This document shows, one piece after another, positions 33,935 through 45,084 of a DNA stretch of 64,000 nucleotides. Under the pieces are notes generated by a model, which worked only from the letters and a program-made list of their open reading frames with translations, was not told the origin of the DNA and did not search any database. The first letter of the stretch is position 1. Every line of letters starts with the position of its first letter. Source of the stretch: Spiroplasma alleghenense. GTDB lineage: Bacteria; Bacillota_I; Bacilli_A; Mycoplasmatales; Mycoplasmataceae. The translations under genes were made by a program, and so were the position numbers. Location: assembly GCF_003363775.1 (NCBI RefSeq), contig NZ_CP031376.1:1054001-1118000 (forward strand), read 5' to 3'.

Positions 33935-34517
33935 TTATATACTCCTTTGCTAATTGGCTTGACTTAAATTTATCAAAACCAAAATCGTGATTTAAAATTT
34001 CCTTTGTTTTATTTTCGCCTAATTTTTTTGCTTGAAATTTTATTTTTTCAAGTTGTGTTGAAAAATTATCTGAAGGGTTTTTGAAAACTGTTAAATTTAA
34101 ATTATTACAAAAAATATTGCCCGATACCTCAAAATTCAGATTATTTCCATTAACTAAAATTGAATAAAGGAGTTGCATGGTCATCGGAGTTTTAAGTTCA
34201 ATTGAATGCTTTAGAAGCAACATTTCATGGAAATGCAAATTATTAAAATTAAAACTTTTACAAAAATTTGAATAATTTGTGATTTCTTGAATTTGTTTAG
34301 TAAATAACTCAGTCTTAAAATCAGCAAAATCTGATTTGATAAGTATTTTATCTTTTTTGATCAGAAATATCTCTCCATTAACTATTTTATCAGTAATTAT
34401 TTTTTTAAACTTTTCAGTATCAATTTTTACTCCGTAAGCTTTTAATAGTATTTGGAATATAGTATTTAAGTTAGTCTGCTTATTTTGAAAAATTTCTTTA
34501 TCAATAGTATCTAACAT
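33924..34517 (-). CDS. Unknown protein, Z1-operon partner B
   Basis: A 197-residue soluble protein without recognised motif: helical N-terminus, a beta-rich middle (NNLNFEVSGNIFCNNLNL), and a charged C-terminus. It starts one base upstream of the previous stop region (34515-34517 against stop 34518-34520) and overlaps the Z1 start, so it is translationally coupled to both. It is a candidate recognition or nuclease partner of Z1; no catalytic motif is evident. Confidence 0.7.
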   Translation of the reverse strand: MLDTIDKEIFQNKQTNLNTIFQILLKAYGVKIDTEKFKKIITDKIVNGEIFLIKKDKILIKSDFADFKTELFTKQIQEITNYSNFCKSFNFNNLHFHEMLLLKHSIELKTPMTMQLLYSILVNGNNLNFEVSGNIFCNNLNLTVFKNPSDNFSTQLEKIKFQAKKLGENKTKEILNHDFGFDKFKSSQLAKEYINER

Positions 34518-34856
34518 CTATAAAGATCTCCATAAATTTGATAATAAAAATTCTGAGACCGTAGTACCTTTTGCCTCCAATTCGCTTTCCAATATGTAAT
34601 TTTCAGCAAGGATGCCCCGCGATGTATTAGTCTGAATAAGCCCTATAATAATTAAACAATCATTTTCGTTTTCATATTTAGACCTATTATTCATTATATT
34701 TTTAGCTAATTCATTTTTCATTCTAACCAAAACTCTAGAGGCTCTGGGATTTAAGTCAATTCCATGTGCATTTACATTTAGACTAAAATAGAAATCAGCT
34801 TCGTACTCCTTGTAGGATTTTGAATCTATAAAACCTTTTAAAAAACCTAAATTCAT
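34518..34856 (-). CDS. Unknown small protein, Z1-operon partner A
   Basis: A 112-residue protein beginning MNLGFLKGFIDSKSYKEYE, with a beta-rich central part (CLIIIGLIQTNTSRG). Not recognised. The start has a ribosome site (GTGAGG) and a TATAAT box near 34878 on the minus strand, so it is probably complete although the helicase-tail junction begins only ~55 bp upstream. First gene of the Z1 operon. Confidence 0.65.
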   Translation of the reverse strand: MNLGFLKGFIDSKSYKEYEADFYFSLNVNAHGIDLNPRASRVLVRMKNELAKNIMNNRSKYENENDCLIIIGLIQTNTSRGILAENYILESELEAKGTTVSEFLLSNLWRSL

Positions 34857-34911
34857 ATAAATACCTCACAAATTTATTATACAACCAAATTCATATAATT
34901 TATAATAAAAT

Positions 34912-36151
34912 ATGCGAAACCGATTATTATTCGATTGAACATGCATCAAGTATTAACCAACTTTTAATCACCAATAACTATGCTAGTGCTATTTTAACCA
35001 GTGATTCAGAACAAGTTAGTGATCGGCAACAAATCTTAGCTGGCTTTGCTAGTCAAAAAATCAACTTCTTATGTGTGGTTGATATTCTCAATGAAGGAGT
35101 TGATATCCCCAATATTAACAATGTTATCTTTGCTCGTCCTACAAATTCCACCACCATCTTCTTACAACAACTGGGAAGAGGATTAAGAAAACAAAGTGAC
35201 AAAGTCTTAAATGTCTTTGATTTAGTCGCCAATATAAATTCTCCCAATTATTGATATTTACGACTAAATCAATTAACTAAATTAACCCCAAATATGACCA
35301 GTTATGGATATGACATCTTAGAATTAGATAATGTTTGTTTAATCTATGATAAGTTAAGTTACCAAGAAGTAGTTGGTAGTTTAGAGAAAAAATGAGCTAA
35401 AACCTATCAGCTTAATTTAACCCAGTATGATATTAAAAAGACTAAAGCCAAAGATGAGTTAACAAAAGATGAGGTTATCCTTTACTACTTATTTAATAAT
35501 AAAAACTTATCTCATCAATGATGTGGGGTAATTGGGAGTTACTTAAATAAACCCAATACCTTTATAGACGAAAAAACTTTAAACCAAATGGATTTAACAA
35601 GTTGAGAAAAAGACTTTCAGGGAGTTAGGTTTACTAGGTTTATGGATAAGTATAAAGATGTAGAACAACTGGGATTAGAAGATATGGTTAAGTTGGTAAA
35701 ACATGAAATAGGTAAAAATAAAACCAAAACCAATTCCCTGCTTTATAATTATGGCTCACAGGTTTTGGGGGGAGATAGCCTTATAAAAAATGACTCCGTG
35801 ATGTTCAAATTAATTCAAGGTAAGTTTTTAGCTAAAGCAGTTAAAAAAGATGGTAATTACATCTTAATGTCTGGTTCGCATTTTAAACCCCGAGGACGAG
35901 AAAACTACAATAGTGAGGACGAGAAATTGTGAGATAAATATTGCCAAAATATTGAAGACAGAGTTAGTCAAAATCCTGATATCTACCAGATAAAAAAAGA
36001 TATAGTATTTTTTGATCCTAGTAAAATGTGTCGCTTTGTGGTTGGAGGAGATTCTGGTTTTAATGAAGAATTTTTTCTTGAAAATCCTAAAATTAAAATC
36101 AGAAATTATATTTGTCAATTAATTAAATCAGAAATTGAAAAGTATAGTTAG
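34912..36151 (+). pseudogene. 3' fragment of a helicase gene, copy 1
   Basis: The plus frame encodes the C-terminal part of an SF2 helicase: DYYSIEHASSINQLL (motif IV region), LCVVDILNEGVDIPNINNVI (motif V), and QQLGRGLRKQSDKVLN (motif VI), then ~300 residues of helicase-associated sequence to the stop at 36149-36151. There is no start codon, motif I or motif II. Positions 35060-35640 are about 95% identical to 41657-42247, while the last ~160 residues are only distantly related to that copy. A terminator follows. Confidence 0.85.
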
Positions 36152-36166
36152 TTTATAAATAGACGT

Positions 36167-36197
36167 AAAAAAACTTCTTGAAAAAGAAGTTTTTTTA
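36167..36197. terminator. Bidirectional terminator
   Basis: AAAAAAACTTCTT / AAGAAGTTTTTTT hairpin between the helicase fragment (plus) and the TM gene (minus); U-runs on both strands. Confidence 0.85.
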
Positions 36198-36226
36198 AAT
36201 ATATTTTATAGAATGAATTATTGTAA

Positions 36227-36817
36227 TTATTCAGGCTTTTTAGATTTGAAAAGCGAATTCAAATATCGAACATCTTTTCTATTAATTTTTTCTGTTAAAT
36301 AAAATGATTTTCCCATGGTTCTTATATATATTGATCGCTTAAAGAAATAGTACTTTTCCTCAATTGGAAGACTCAGAAAAAAACCCTTTTCCTCATCATT
36401 AGGAATTGATTGTCGGCATTCATAAAACTTTCCATCAGATTCTTTAAAGTCATAAAATCTAATGTCTCAGTTGTTTTTTAATGCTAATTTAGTATTTTTT
36501 TTAACATTTTTATATTTTTTTATTAAATAAATTCTTATCATTTCTAATTCAGGTTTTAAATTACTCTTGATTGAATTATTTAAATAAATTCAAAAATAGA
36601 TAAAGAAATTATAATTATATGTTTTTTGAATATCGACTTTTTCGTCTAAGCTTTTCTCGTTCATAAAATCCATTTCATTTATCATAAACTTTACTACTTT
36701 GTTTGTGAAATTATTTTTTCACTTTAAAAAAGGTATTAAGAAAAATGTCAGTACTGCCGATAACAAAGATATAGTTATAGCTATTATTGAAACTATTATT
36801 TCCGTTCTGATTTTAAT
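36227..36817 (-). CDS. Small single-TM protein behind the SF1 helicase-nuclease
   Basis: The frame is open from 36835 to the stop at 36227-36229 and gives ~195 residues: an N-terminal membrane helix (IIVSIIAITISLSAVLTFFL) and a basic cytosolic domain ending in KDVRYLNSLFKSKKPE. No ATG, GTG or TTG lies before the membrane helix. The ribosome-like site AGAGG ends at the helicase stop (TAA at 36817-36819), and ATT or ATC just after would be the start, giving stop-start coupling. Exact start uncertain. Product not recognised; probable partner of the helicase. Confidence 0.6.
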
Positions 36818-39800
36818 TACCTCTTTTCTGCAATTTTATAATCCTCAACAAATTTTAAAATATTGTCTAAGAACTCTTGTTTTTTAACTCCATCTAAATC
36901 TCATCAGTGAGTTGATAGAATTCTCATAAATTTTCATCCTTGATTTTCTAAGTACTCTTGACGATAATAGTCATTCATTTTTTGTTCACGAGTTGAGGTG
37001 TGATATCGAGCACCATCAGCTTCGATTGCTAAGATATGCTTATTTTCTTTCTTATCATAAATTGTCATGTCGATTCTATAGCCAGCTTGTTGAATTTGTC
37101 TCTTAATAACAAATCTTTCAGACAAGTGATTTAGTTTATTTCTAACTCCATCAAAAACTTCTAATTCAAATTCTGAATCACTTCAACCTTCTTCATCAGT
37201 ACTTTGGCGAACCAATGGGTTGACACTTGTAAGTAGTGATTTAATTACTGGTGAGTCTAATTCATTTTCTTGAATAGATTCAACGTATTCTAAATACTTT
37301 TTGAAAATAATTGTGTTGGGATTTTGAGTATTTATTATAGAAGAGTGAATTGATTTAACTACATACATTTTAATTTTAGATCTTGTAATGGCAACATTCA
37401 GTCGGTTTGGACCACCATCTTGTTGAATAGGACCAAAATTATTAATAAATCTTCCGTTTAAATCAGGGGCAAATGTAACTGAGAAAATAATAATGTCTCT
37501 TTCATCTCCTTGAACATTTTCAATATTTTTAACAAAAATTGAATTTTCATTTAAGGCAACAGATAGTTCAGGAATTTCACGAGCTTGGTCTTCTAGCATT
37601 TCTTCAATATACTTCATTTGGGTTGAATTTGTTGTAATTACCCCAATTGAAGTTTGTCCATTTAAAACATGTTTAATAACTAAATAAACAACCGCTTCTG
37701 CTTCTTTAGGATTAATTTTTTCCTTTTTAAATCTTAATCCATCTTTTATATAAACATGCTCTAATGGAAGTTCTACAGTACTTGGCTTATCAGAAACAAA
37801 TAATTCGTTTTCGTAAAATGCCGCACTTGAATAACTAATTAATTCCTTATGATTACTACGATAATGGAATTTCAACATTGTTTTAGGAAAGCGACTAATT
37901 GCAAAATCTAGTAAACTTTCATCTTGTAGTGTTGTTAGTTTTTCTTCTATTTCTTCATAATTATCATCATCAATTTCATCAAAGTCTTCATCATCAATTT
38001 CTGAACCCAATCTCTTTGAAGCAAACCAGTTTGATGGTCGCAATTGTTTTGGATCTCCTGCAATGATGGCTTTCTTGGCTCTGAATAAACTTGGCAAGGC
38101 GTTTTCGGTAAAAATTTGTGAGGCTTCATCAAAAATAACAAAGTCATAAGCATTTTGTTTTCAAGGGAAAATTAAACGGTTAGAACTAGTGTCAGGGGAT
38201 GATATTTTAATCGGAAACATTACTTTTAAAAGCGATTCATAGACTTTAAATAACCTAGGAATATTATGACGACCCTTTTCTTTTGATAAAATACTTGATA
38301 ATTTAATATATTTATTATTTAATTCATCATCATTTGAAATTAATAAATGCATTTGATAAATTATATTTCAATAAATTTTATCAGTTGTTGCTTTAATTTG
38401 TTTTGAGTTAGTATTGGCAATTTTTTCAAATCAATCAAAAGACCCAAATTTTAAGATTTCCCTATTTTCATTTTCAAACATTTTAATTAAGTTGTGCTTT
38501 GTGGCAATTTCAATCGTTTCAAAATCATCAACACCCAATTCATACATTTCTTTTATTTGGATAATTTGATTGTTTTGTTGCCTGCTATAGAAAAAGTAAA
38601 CTAAATCGTGACTAAGATTTTCTTGAAAAAATTTTAATTCGTCTAAACATTGTTTGCAGCTTTCAGAACTTAAAAATATTTGAAATTTTTTACGTGAAAA
38701 AAATCCGATTTTAAATTTAATTTTTGATTTATGAAAATAGTTGAATAAGTACTGAGAATAACTACTTGCACTAATATTTTCATTTTCCAATAATATTCTC
38801 TCCAGTGACGGGGTTCTTGAAATTTTGGAACAAGTTTTTTCAAACTTTTCATATTCTCTAATTGATTCAAAAGCTTTATTAATAGTTTCTTTTGATGTCA
38901 AAGTGTTTTTCATTTTTAAAATACTAAATTTTTCTAAAGCTTCAGACATTTTTTTTAACTGATCAAAGTTTTCTTGATATATTTTTAAGTTATTCGGTGA
39001 AGTATCTAAAGAACTTTTCAAATCTTTTTTATATTTTAAGTATTCTTGACCTTCTTCTGTATTTAATAGTTCTTTAAACTTAGCAACGTTTTCAAAAATT
39101 TCATCAATTTCACTACCATATTCTGAATTTGCAAATTTCATATCTAAGTTCATAAAATTATCTAAGTCCTTGGTAAGAACTTTAATCTGGTTGTAAATGC
39201 TTAACTTATCTTTTTCAATATTATGAATTCACAAAGCTAGATTTGATAGCTTACCAATTCTTTCAAAAACAACTTCTGAAGCTACCTTTTTTTCAGTTAA
39301 AAATAGCGCTGTTTTAGCATCGCTTAAAATATTGGCAATAATATTTGAAATAGTTTGAGACTTACCTGTTCCTGGTGGTCCCTCAATTACTAAATCTCCT
39401 TTTTTAGCTTTTTTGATTGCTAGCTTTTGAAAGTAGTCTAACTTGCTTATTAGTTTAACTTCGCTTTCATTAAAGTCATCTTCTTGACTATTTAATCCAC
39501 TAAAGCTATTTGCTCCAAAAAAGTTTTCTAACTCCTCGTCAGTTAACTCTTTAAGCTCTTCATAGTTTGCAAAAATTCCTGTTGAAGTCATATTATATCT
39601 TCCAATACTCAAGTTTGGGGAAATGCTAGCAATACAATCTCCATTTTTTGCAAACTCAGATTTATTTTCTTCATTGAATTCTCTTTTAACTTTTAATACT
39701 AGTGGTTCTAATTTAATTGGATTTGTGAAAAAATTATAAAGTTCATTTTTTTGACTGAAACCAACTCCGGTATTTCTAAATAATTTATTAGTCTTAATTA

Positions 39801-40467
39801 AGTTATCGATAAATTCTGAGTCTAAATTTTTATTAAATTCAAAACCTTCTGAAATGATAGAATTTTCTTCTTCGCTAACCTCAACTTGTTCAAAGTCAAG
39901 TTTAAAATCGTTGATTCTGTTATAAACAGCAGCATTAGAAATAATTGAAGAATTAACAACAAAATCCTTGCTGACTTGGAACTCAAAGCGATCATGTCCA
40001 ACCTTGGTCATTTTTAAATCATAAAAAAATAATGGAGCTCTAAAGTTTGTAGCTTCATTTGATAAATTTATGGCCCCTTTTACAAATGGGAAACCAACTC
40101 TAAGTGACTCAATAGAAAATTGTTGCTGGTCGTTTAAACATTCTTTAATAATACTTTTTAATCTTTTAAAAATAGTGCTTCTAGTTTTATCCATAGTATC
40201 GGTTCATCCACTTTGTCTTAAGCGAGCCGGAATTAACTCTTTACTAAAATTAATAATGAATCCTCCAGATTCAAAGCACTTCATTGGCAAATTTTCAATA
40301 TCTTCTACATTAATAGAATTATGTCTAATTTCAACTAAATAGTATTTAAATAAATCCAAAAAATCAATTGAACTTGATTTAGTTGAAAAAAACGTATTAG
40401 TTCTTGTATTATTTGAAACTAATCGGTTTTGTAAGTCTTTCAGTATTTCTCTATAATTTGCTGCCAT
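36817..40467 (-). CDS. SF1 (Upf1-like) helicase fused to a PD-(D/E)XK-type nuclease domain
   Basis: A 1,216-residue protein. Walker A is EGPPGTGKSQT (363-370 core), followed by a long coiled insert (about 420-740), FDEASQ (780-781 DE), GDPKQLRPSN (804 onward), KFHYRSNHKEL, NVQGDERDIIIFSV and LNVAITRSK: a DNA/RNA helicase of the AAA_11/AAA_12 type. The C-terminus (from about 1090) has RIDMTIYDKK (D1133) and LAIEADGARYH (E1149, D1151), the core of a Vsr/DUF559-like endonuclease. Such helicase-nucleases occur in defence islands. It lies between two membrane protein genes on the same strand. Start at 40467. Confidence 0.85.
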
Positions 40468-40569
40468 AAAGTCCCTCAGTTTGTATCATAATTATTATAC
40501 CTAAAATATATTACTATTATAACTAAATGGAAAACTTGTTATGATTTCAAAAATAAAAAAATTTTATAT

Positions 40570-41523
40570 TTAGTAAATATAATAGCCATTGCTAATTTCG
40601 TTTTCACAAATAAGTAAGTAAAGAATTTCCAATTCTCTGAAATATTCCGATTCTGCTCTTTTTGCTTCACGGCTATTTTTATTTGCATTTTTTTCACACG
40701 AATTTAATGATTTATTAACTTTTGCATTTTGTTCAGACACAAATAAAATATAGTAATAGAAGGCTTTTTGCTTAATATCTAAAAATTCTAATTTTTTTCT
40801 TAAAAGTATTTCACGGCTGAGAAGGAGATCTCCGTTGAGAAGGAGATCTTTTGATTTAATTTTAGTCAGCAAAAGTTTCAGTTCTTTTACGGTTATTTTC
40901 TCGTTAGAAACCACTTTAGATAAATTTTTTATATCTAACTCAAAAAAAATATTAAAATTTTGATTGATGTTTAAAATAGCGGAGTATCCAGTTTTCATCC
41001 TGAATGATTCAACCATTATTCAAGAAATTATAGGACCCGTAAATGATGGTATGAAAATATTATTAAATTCGTAGACATTACTTTGATAATTTTTTGAGAG
41101 GATATTTCAAATTACAAAAATCACAGACATCAAAAGAATTCAAAATGACATAATTATTTTATTTGTTTTCGCTGCTTTTTTTGAAACTAGTTGGTTAATA
41201 ATCGAATTGAAGTGGCCTAATATCGGATTGTTGGTATTGTTGGTATTGTTGGTATTGTTGTTATTATCGACTATTTTTAATTTAACATTAAAAATGGTCT
41301 TTGGTCCAAAAAGTAATCACATAATGAATCCAATTGATATAATGAATCAGAATATAGCAATAACCAAGTAGTAATAAATTTCCTTATAAGAAATTCAATT
41401 TGAGTTAGATTGAGAAATTGGTCAAAAAAACAGAGCAAGAAAAGCGATTAGAAGTAAATTAAAAAAACAAAAAACTATATAAAACAAAATTCAAAATAAA
41501 CGAATTTTTTTAGTAGAATTCAT
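40570..41523 (-). CDS. Four-TM membrane protein upstream of the SF1 helicase-nuclease
   Basis: A 317-residue protein. Two membrane helices near the N-terminus (IRLFWILFYIVFCFF, then IYYYLVIAIFWFIISIGF), an Asn/Thr-repeat linker, two more (IIMSFWILLMSVIFVIW, then FIPSFTGPIISW) and a cytosolic C-terminal domain of ~150 residues. Not a recognised family. Same strand as the helicase-nuclease, 102 bp upstream of it, so co-expression is possible. The linker is coded by a 9-bp tandem repeat (about 41229-41268). A short direct duplication GAGAAGGAGATCT occurs twice near 40817-40850. Confidence 0.7.
41229..41268. repeat. 9-bp tandem repeat in the membrane protein gene
   Basis: TTGGTATTG repeated about 3.5-4 times, coding for NNT units on the minus strand. 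Being a multiple of three, changes in copy number alter linker length but not the frame. Confidence 0.8.
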
Positions 41524-41656
41524 AAATTAATCACCCTCTTTATATTAATTCTTTAGATTATATTTATTTATATTTTATATTTTATTAAATTAAATTTCAA
41601 ATATTGCTAATTTTATTAGAAAAGTATGCCTCACTCATTTACACATTTAATTGTAC

Positions 41657-42747
41657 TTTCCAACTTCTTATGTGTTGTCGATATTCTCACCCAAGGTGTT
41701 GATATCCCCAATATTAACAATGTTATCTTTGCTCGTCCTACAAATTCCACCACCATCTTCTTACAACAACCGGGAAGAGGATTAAGAAGACAAAGTGATA
41801 AGGTCTTAAATGTCTTTGATTTAGTCGCCAATATTAATTCCCCCAATTATTGATACTTACGACTAAATCAATTAACCAAATTAACCCCAAATATGACCAG
41901 TTATGGATATGACATCTTAGAATTAGATAATGTTTGTTTAATCTATGATAAGTTAAGTTACCAAGAAGTAGTTGGTAGTTTAGAGAAAAAATGAGCTAAA
42001 ACCTATCAGCTTAATTTAACCCAGTATGATATTAAAAAGACTAAAGCCAAAGATGAGTTAACAAAAGATGAGGTTATCCTTTACTACTTATTTAATAATA
42101 AAAACTTATCTCATCAATGATGTGGGGTAATTGGGAGTTATTTAAATAAACCCAATACCTTTATAGATGAAAAAACTTTAAACCAAATGGATTTAACAAG
42201 TTTGGAAAAAGACTTTCAAGGAGTTAGGTTTACTAAGTTTATGGATAAGTATAAAGATGTTAACCAGTTAGGGTTTGAGGATATGGTGAAGGTTGTGAAG
42301 GCTAAAAGTACAACTAGTTCAAAAGAGTTTACCTTGCTATATAATTATGGTAAAAAAGTTTGTCCTGAAATTTTATATATAGCCCCAGGTACAACTATAT
42401 CTAGAAAAGTTGATCAGCAATATCCAGCAACTTTAGTTAAAGAAGAAATTGGTTATACTTTAAAATCAAGTTCTTACTTTAAACCCCAAGGCAGAATCCG
42501 TGTTAACAATAAGGTAACCCAGTTGTGAGAAAAACACTGTCATGGTGAAAGTAATTTAGTTGACAAAGAAAAAAACATCTTCTTACTAGAAGAAGATGTT
42601 TACTTTGATAGACAAAATATCTTAGGTCAGTTTGTCATTGGGGGTAATGCTAGTTTTCCTATTGAATTTAGAATTGATGAATATAACATGTCAATTTCGA
42701 AGTGATATGTTAAACAACTAAAAGATATTATTGGGGGTTGCGGTTAA
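41657..42747 (+). pseudogene. 3' fragment of a helicase gene, copy 2
   Basis: Second copy of the helicase C-terminus: LCVVDILTQGVDIPNINNVI and GRGLRRQSDKVLN, then the same ~190 residues as copy 1, then a diverged tail ending at 42745-42747. The QQLGR motif reads QQPGR here, a change in motif VI that would damage the enzyme. Homology to copy 1 begins at about 41657; the 30 bases before it are unrelated, so the fragment has no start or ATPase motifs of its own. Confidence 0.85.
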
Positions 42748-42767
42748 AAATAGCATAATTCAGATTC

Positions 42768-44966
42768 TTATAGATATTCATTAATAAGAGCTTTTTTTAG
42801 TAATTCTGAAATAACTTTATTTCTATCAACTATTTCTTCTTCTTTAAAAACTTTCAATTGCTTTACTGATAATTTTTTGAATATTTTTTCCTCGACTCCG
42901 AATAAGGTTTCATCAATATATTCTTGATTAGAATAAACCTTACCTTTTTTATCCTCAAATCCACAGTTACTTAATTTTGCATTTAGTTTTTTCTTTAGCA
43001 AAATCATATTACCAATAGAAAATTTTATTGTGTCATAATTTTCAATTTTATTTTTAGATTCCTTCTGCTTGATTGGTAGTATATGTTCCAATTCATATTT
43101 TCTCTTGATAATCTCATGTTTATTGGAAGCTGAAAAAAAGAACAAATCTTGGAGAATTGCTTTAGACGCACCATTATCTTTAAATAATTCTGATTTAATA
43201 TCTTCAACCTCTTCAGATAGTTTTTGGATATATTTATTTCACTCGCTGTCTTCTAATAGTGATTTAAATAGCGGATCTTCTAAAATATTGTTTTCATCGT
43301 CTTTTTTGCTATTTAAATTTATTAGTGCTTTATAAATGTCTTTTGATTTAAGAAACTCTTTTGAAATTTCTCTAAATTTATTATCATGCCAGTTTGCCTT
43401 TTTATCATAGCAATTTAGATTAATTAAATAAATATATGAGAGTTTCTTCACAAAATTTGTTGCTTTATTTTTCAACTCTCTGCTGTTTTTTATCGAATCA
43501 TCTCTGTCTATCGCTGTATGCATACCTATTAACATAGATTTCAGTACTTTAAAATTTAAATTATTTATTACTCTATAGCAGTTGTAAAAATCAAGGTCTC
43601 TATCATCTTCTCCGATTGAATATTCCTCTGGGTTTTTAGGAAAGATTTCACAATAATTTTTAAAATAAATTTGTAAATCCCTTAATAAAATACACGGATT
43701 TTCCTTATACCTATCATCATTTTTGAGTACTTGGCTCACCCTTTCAAATATATTGGCTTTATTAACGTCTTCCACTTTTTTCAAGTGATTTAAAAATAAT
43801 CCTTTATAAAAATCCAATAAATATTCATTATTATCGAGACTCTTATAGGAATCTATTATTAGGTTTTCAATTTCCTCTATCTGCTGAGCAAATTCTTCCT
43901 CATTGAATTTTTGCTTAGACTTTTTTATTGATTGATATATCGCATTTTTGAGCAGGTCAAATGGAGTCAATTGGGTTCCTTTGGAGTTAATATTTTCAAA
44001 GATTTTTGAAATTTGATCTTCTTTTTTTATATTAAAAACACCTATTTGAAAATATTCAGAAATATCAAATGTGAACATAAACATTGTAAGTAATAATGTA
44101 AAGTTTGGAGAATTAATTTTTTGTAAATAGTCAATTTCGCTATAATTATTTTCTTCAATTTTCTTAATTTTACTTAAAAAATAATTTTCAGCGTAAATAA
44201 AAGCATTAAAGATTTTAGAGTCTATTATTGATTTATATGAGGAATTTTTTTTAGTATTTTTTAAATCATTTGAAAGACTTAGTTGAAATTCTTTAAAATT
44301 TGAAAAATTATCATCAAAAACTTTATCTAAGAATGGCTTTCCATCTATTATTTTAAATAAATTTTCTCATACATTTTTATCGTTCAAGTTTTCGGTTTCA
44401 AATTTACTATTTCCAAATAGTTTATCATTATTTTTTGACATGAATATTAATTCTTTTATTGATCTACTAAAATAATCAAGCATTTCGCTTGCTCTTTTTT
44501 TCAGTTTTGTTTCTTCTATATTATTAATTAGATTTTTGAATTCTTTTTCATGTCTTTTTAAGAGAGACCACTGTGCAATTAGAAATATGTACAATGTTGT
44601 TATTCTTTGCTGACCGTCTATTATTTTGGTAAGCGCACTTTGCTGTTTTAAAATATAAATTGGACCAAAAAAAGTTCTAAAGACATTATTTGTCATTTTA
44701 GCTTTTTTAACAACTTCATCTTGTTGGTCATATGTAGGCATATCATTGCTAGCTTCTTTTAAAAATGATTCAAAATATTTGTCATACTCATTTGAAAAAT
44801 CTACAAGTTGTTCTTCAGATCATGAATAGTTTCTTTGAAAAATAGGAATGTTTATTTTCCCCTGATTTAAATCCTTATTATGGAATATATCATGGAATGT
44901 GTACATTTCTCTTTCATTTTCGGCGTTTTCACTTGGTTTTGTTAAAATTTGAATGTATTCGTTCAT
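42768..44966 (-). CDS. GmrSD-like DUF262/DUF1524 protein 2
   Basis: A 732-residue relative of the protein at 20887-22686 with low sequence identity. N-terminal DUF262: IPIFQRNYSW (40-49) and IDGQQRITTL (116-125). C-terminal DUF1524: YELEHILPIK (E627, H628) with a downstream Asn (SIGNMILL). The predicted role is NTP-dependent restriction of modified phage DNA. It ends 20 bp from the convergent helicase fragment and is divergent from the Sau3AI-like gene. Longer than protein 1 by an insertion of ~130 residues. Confidence 0.87.
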
Positions 44967-45084
44967 TTAATTTTCTCTTTTCTTAAATATATAATATATT
45001 ATACACAATAAAATATTTTTAATGCGTATAATTTAAACGCTAATTTTTATAATTAATTGTATAATCTTTATAGAGGTTATTACT

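Noticed and set aside
31367-34856. Complete MORC-Z1-DUF4420-AIPR restriction system
   Set aside because: Only Z1 is recognisable; no GHKL ATPase, DUF4420 or AIPR motifs were seen in the neighbouring genes.
42574-42600. Strong hairpin AACATCTTCTT / AAGAAGATGTT
   Set aside because: It lies inside the open frame of helicase tail copy 2 (coding KNIFLLEEDVYF) and has no T-run; not called a terminator.
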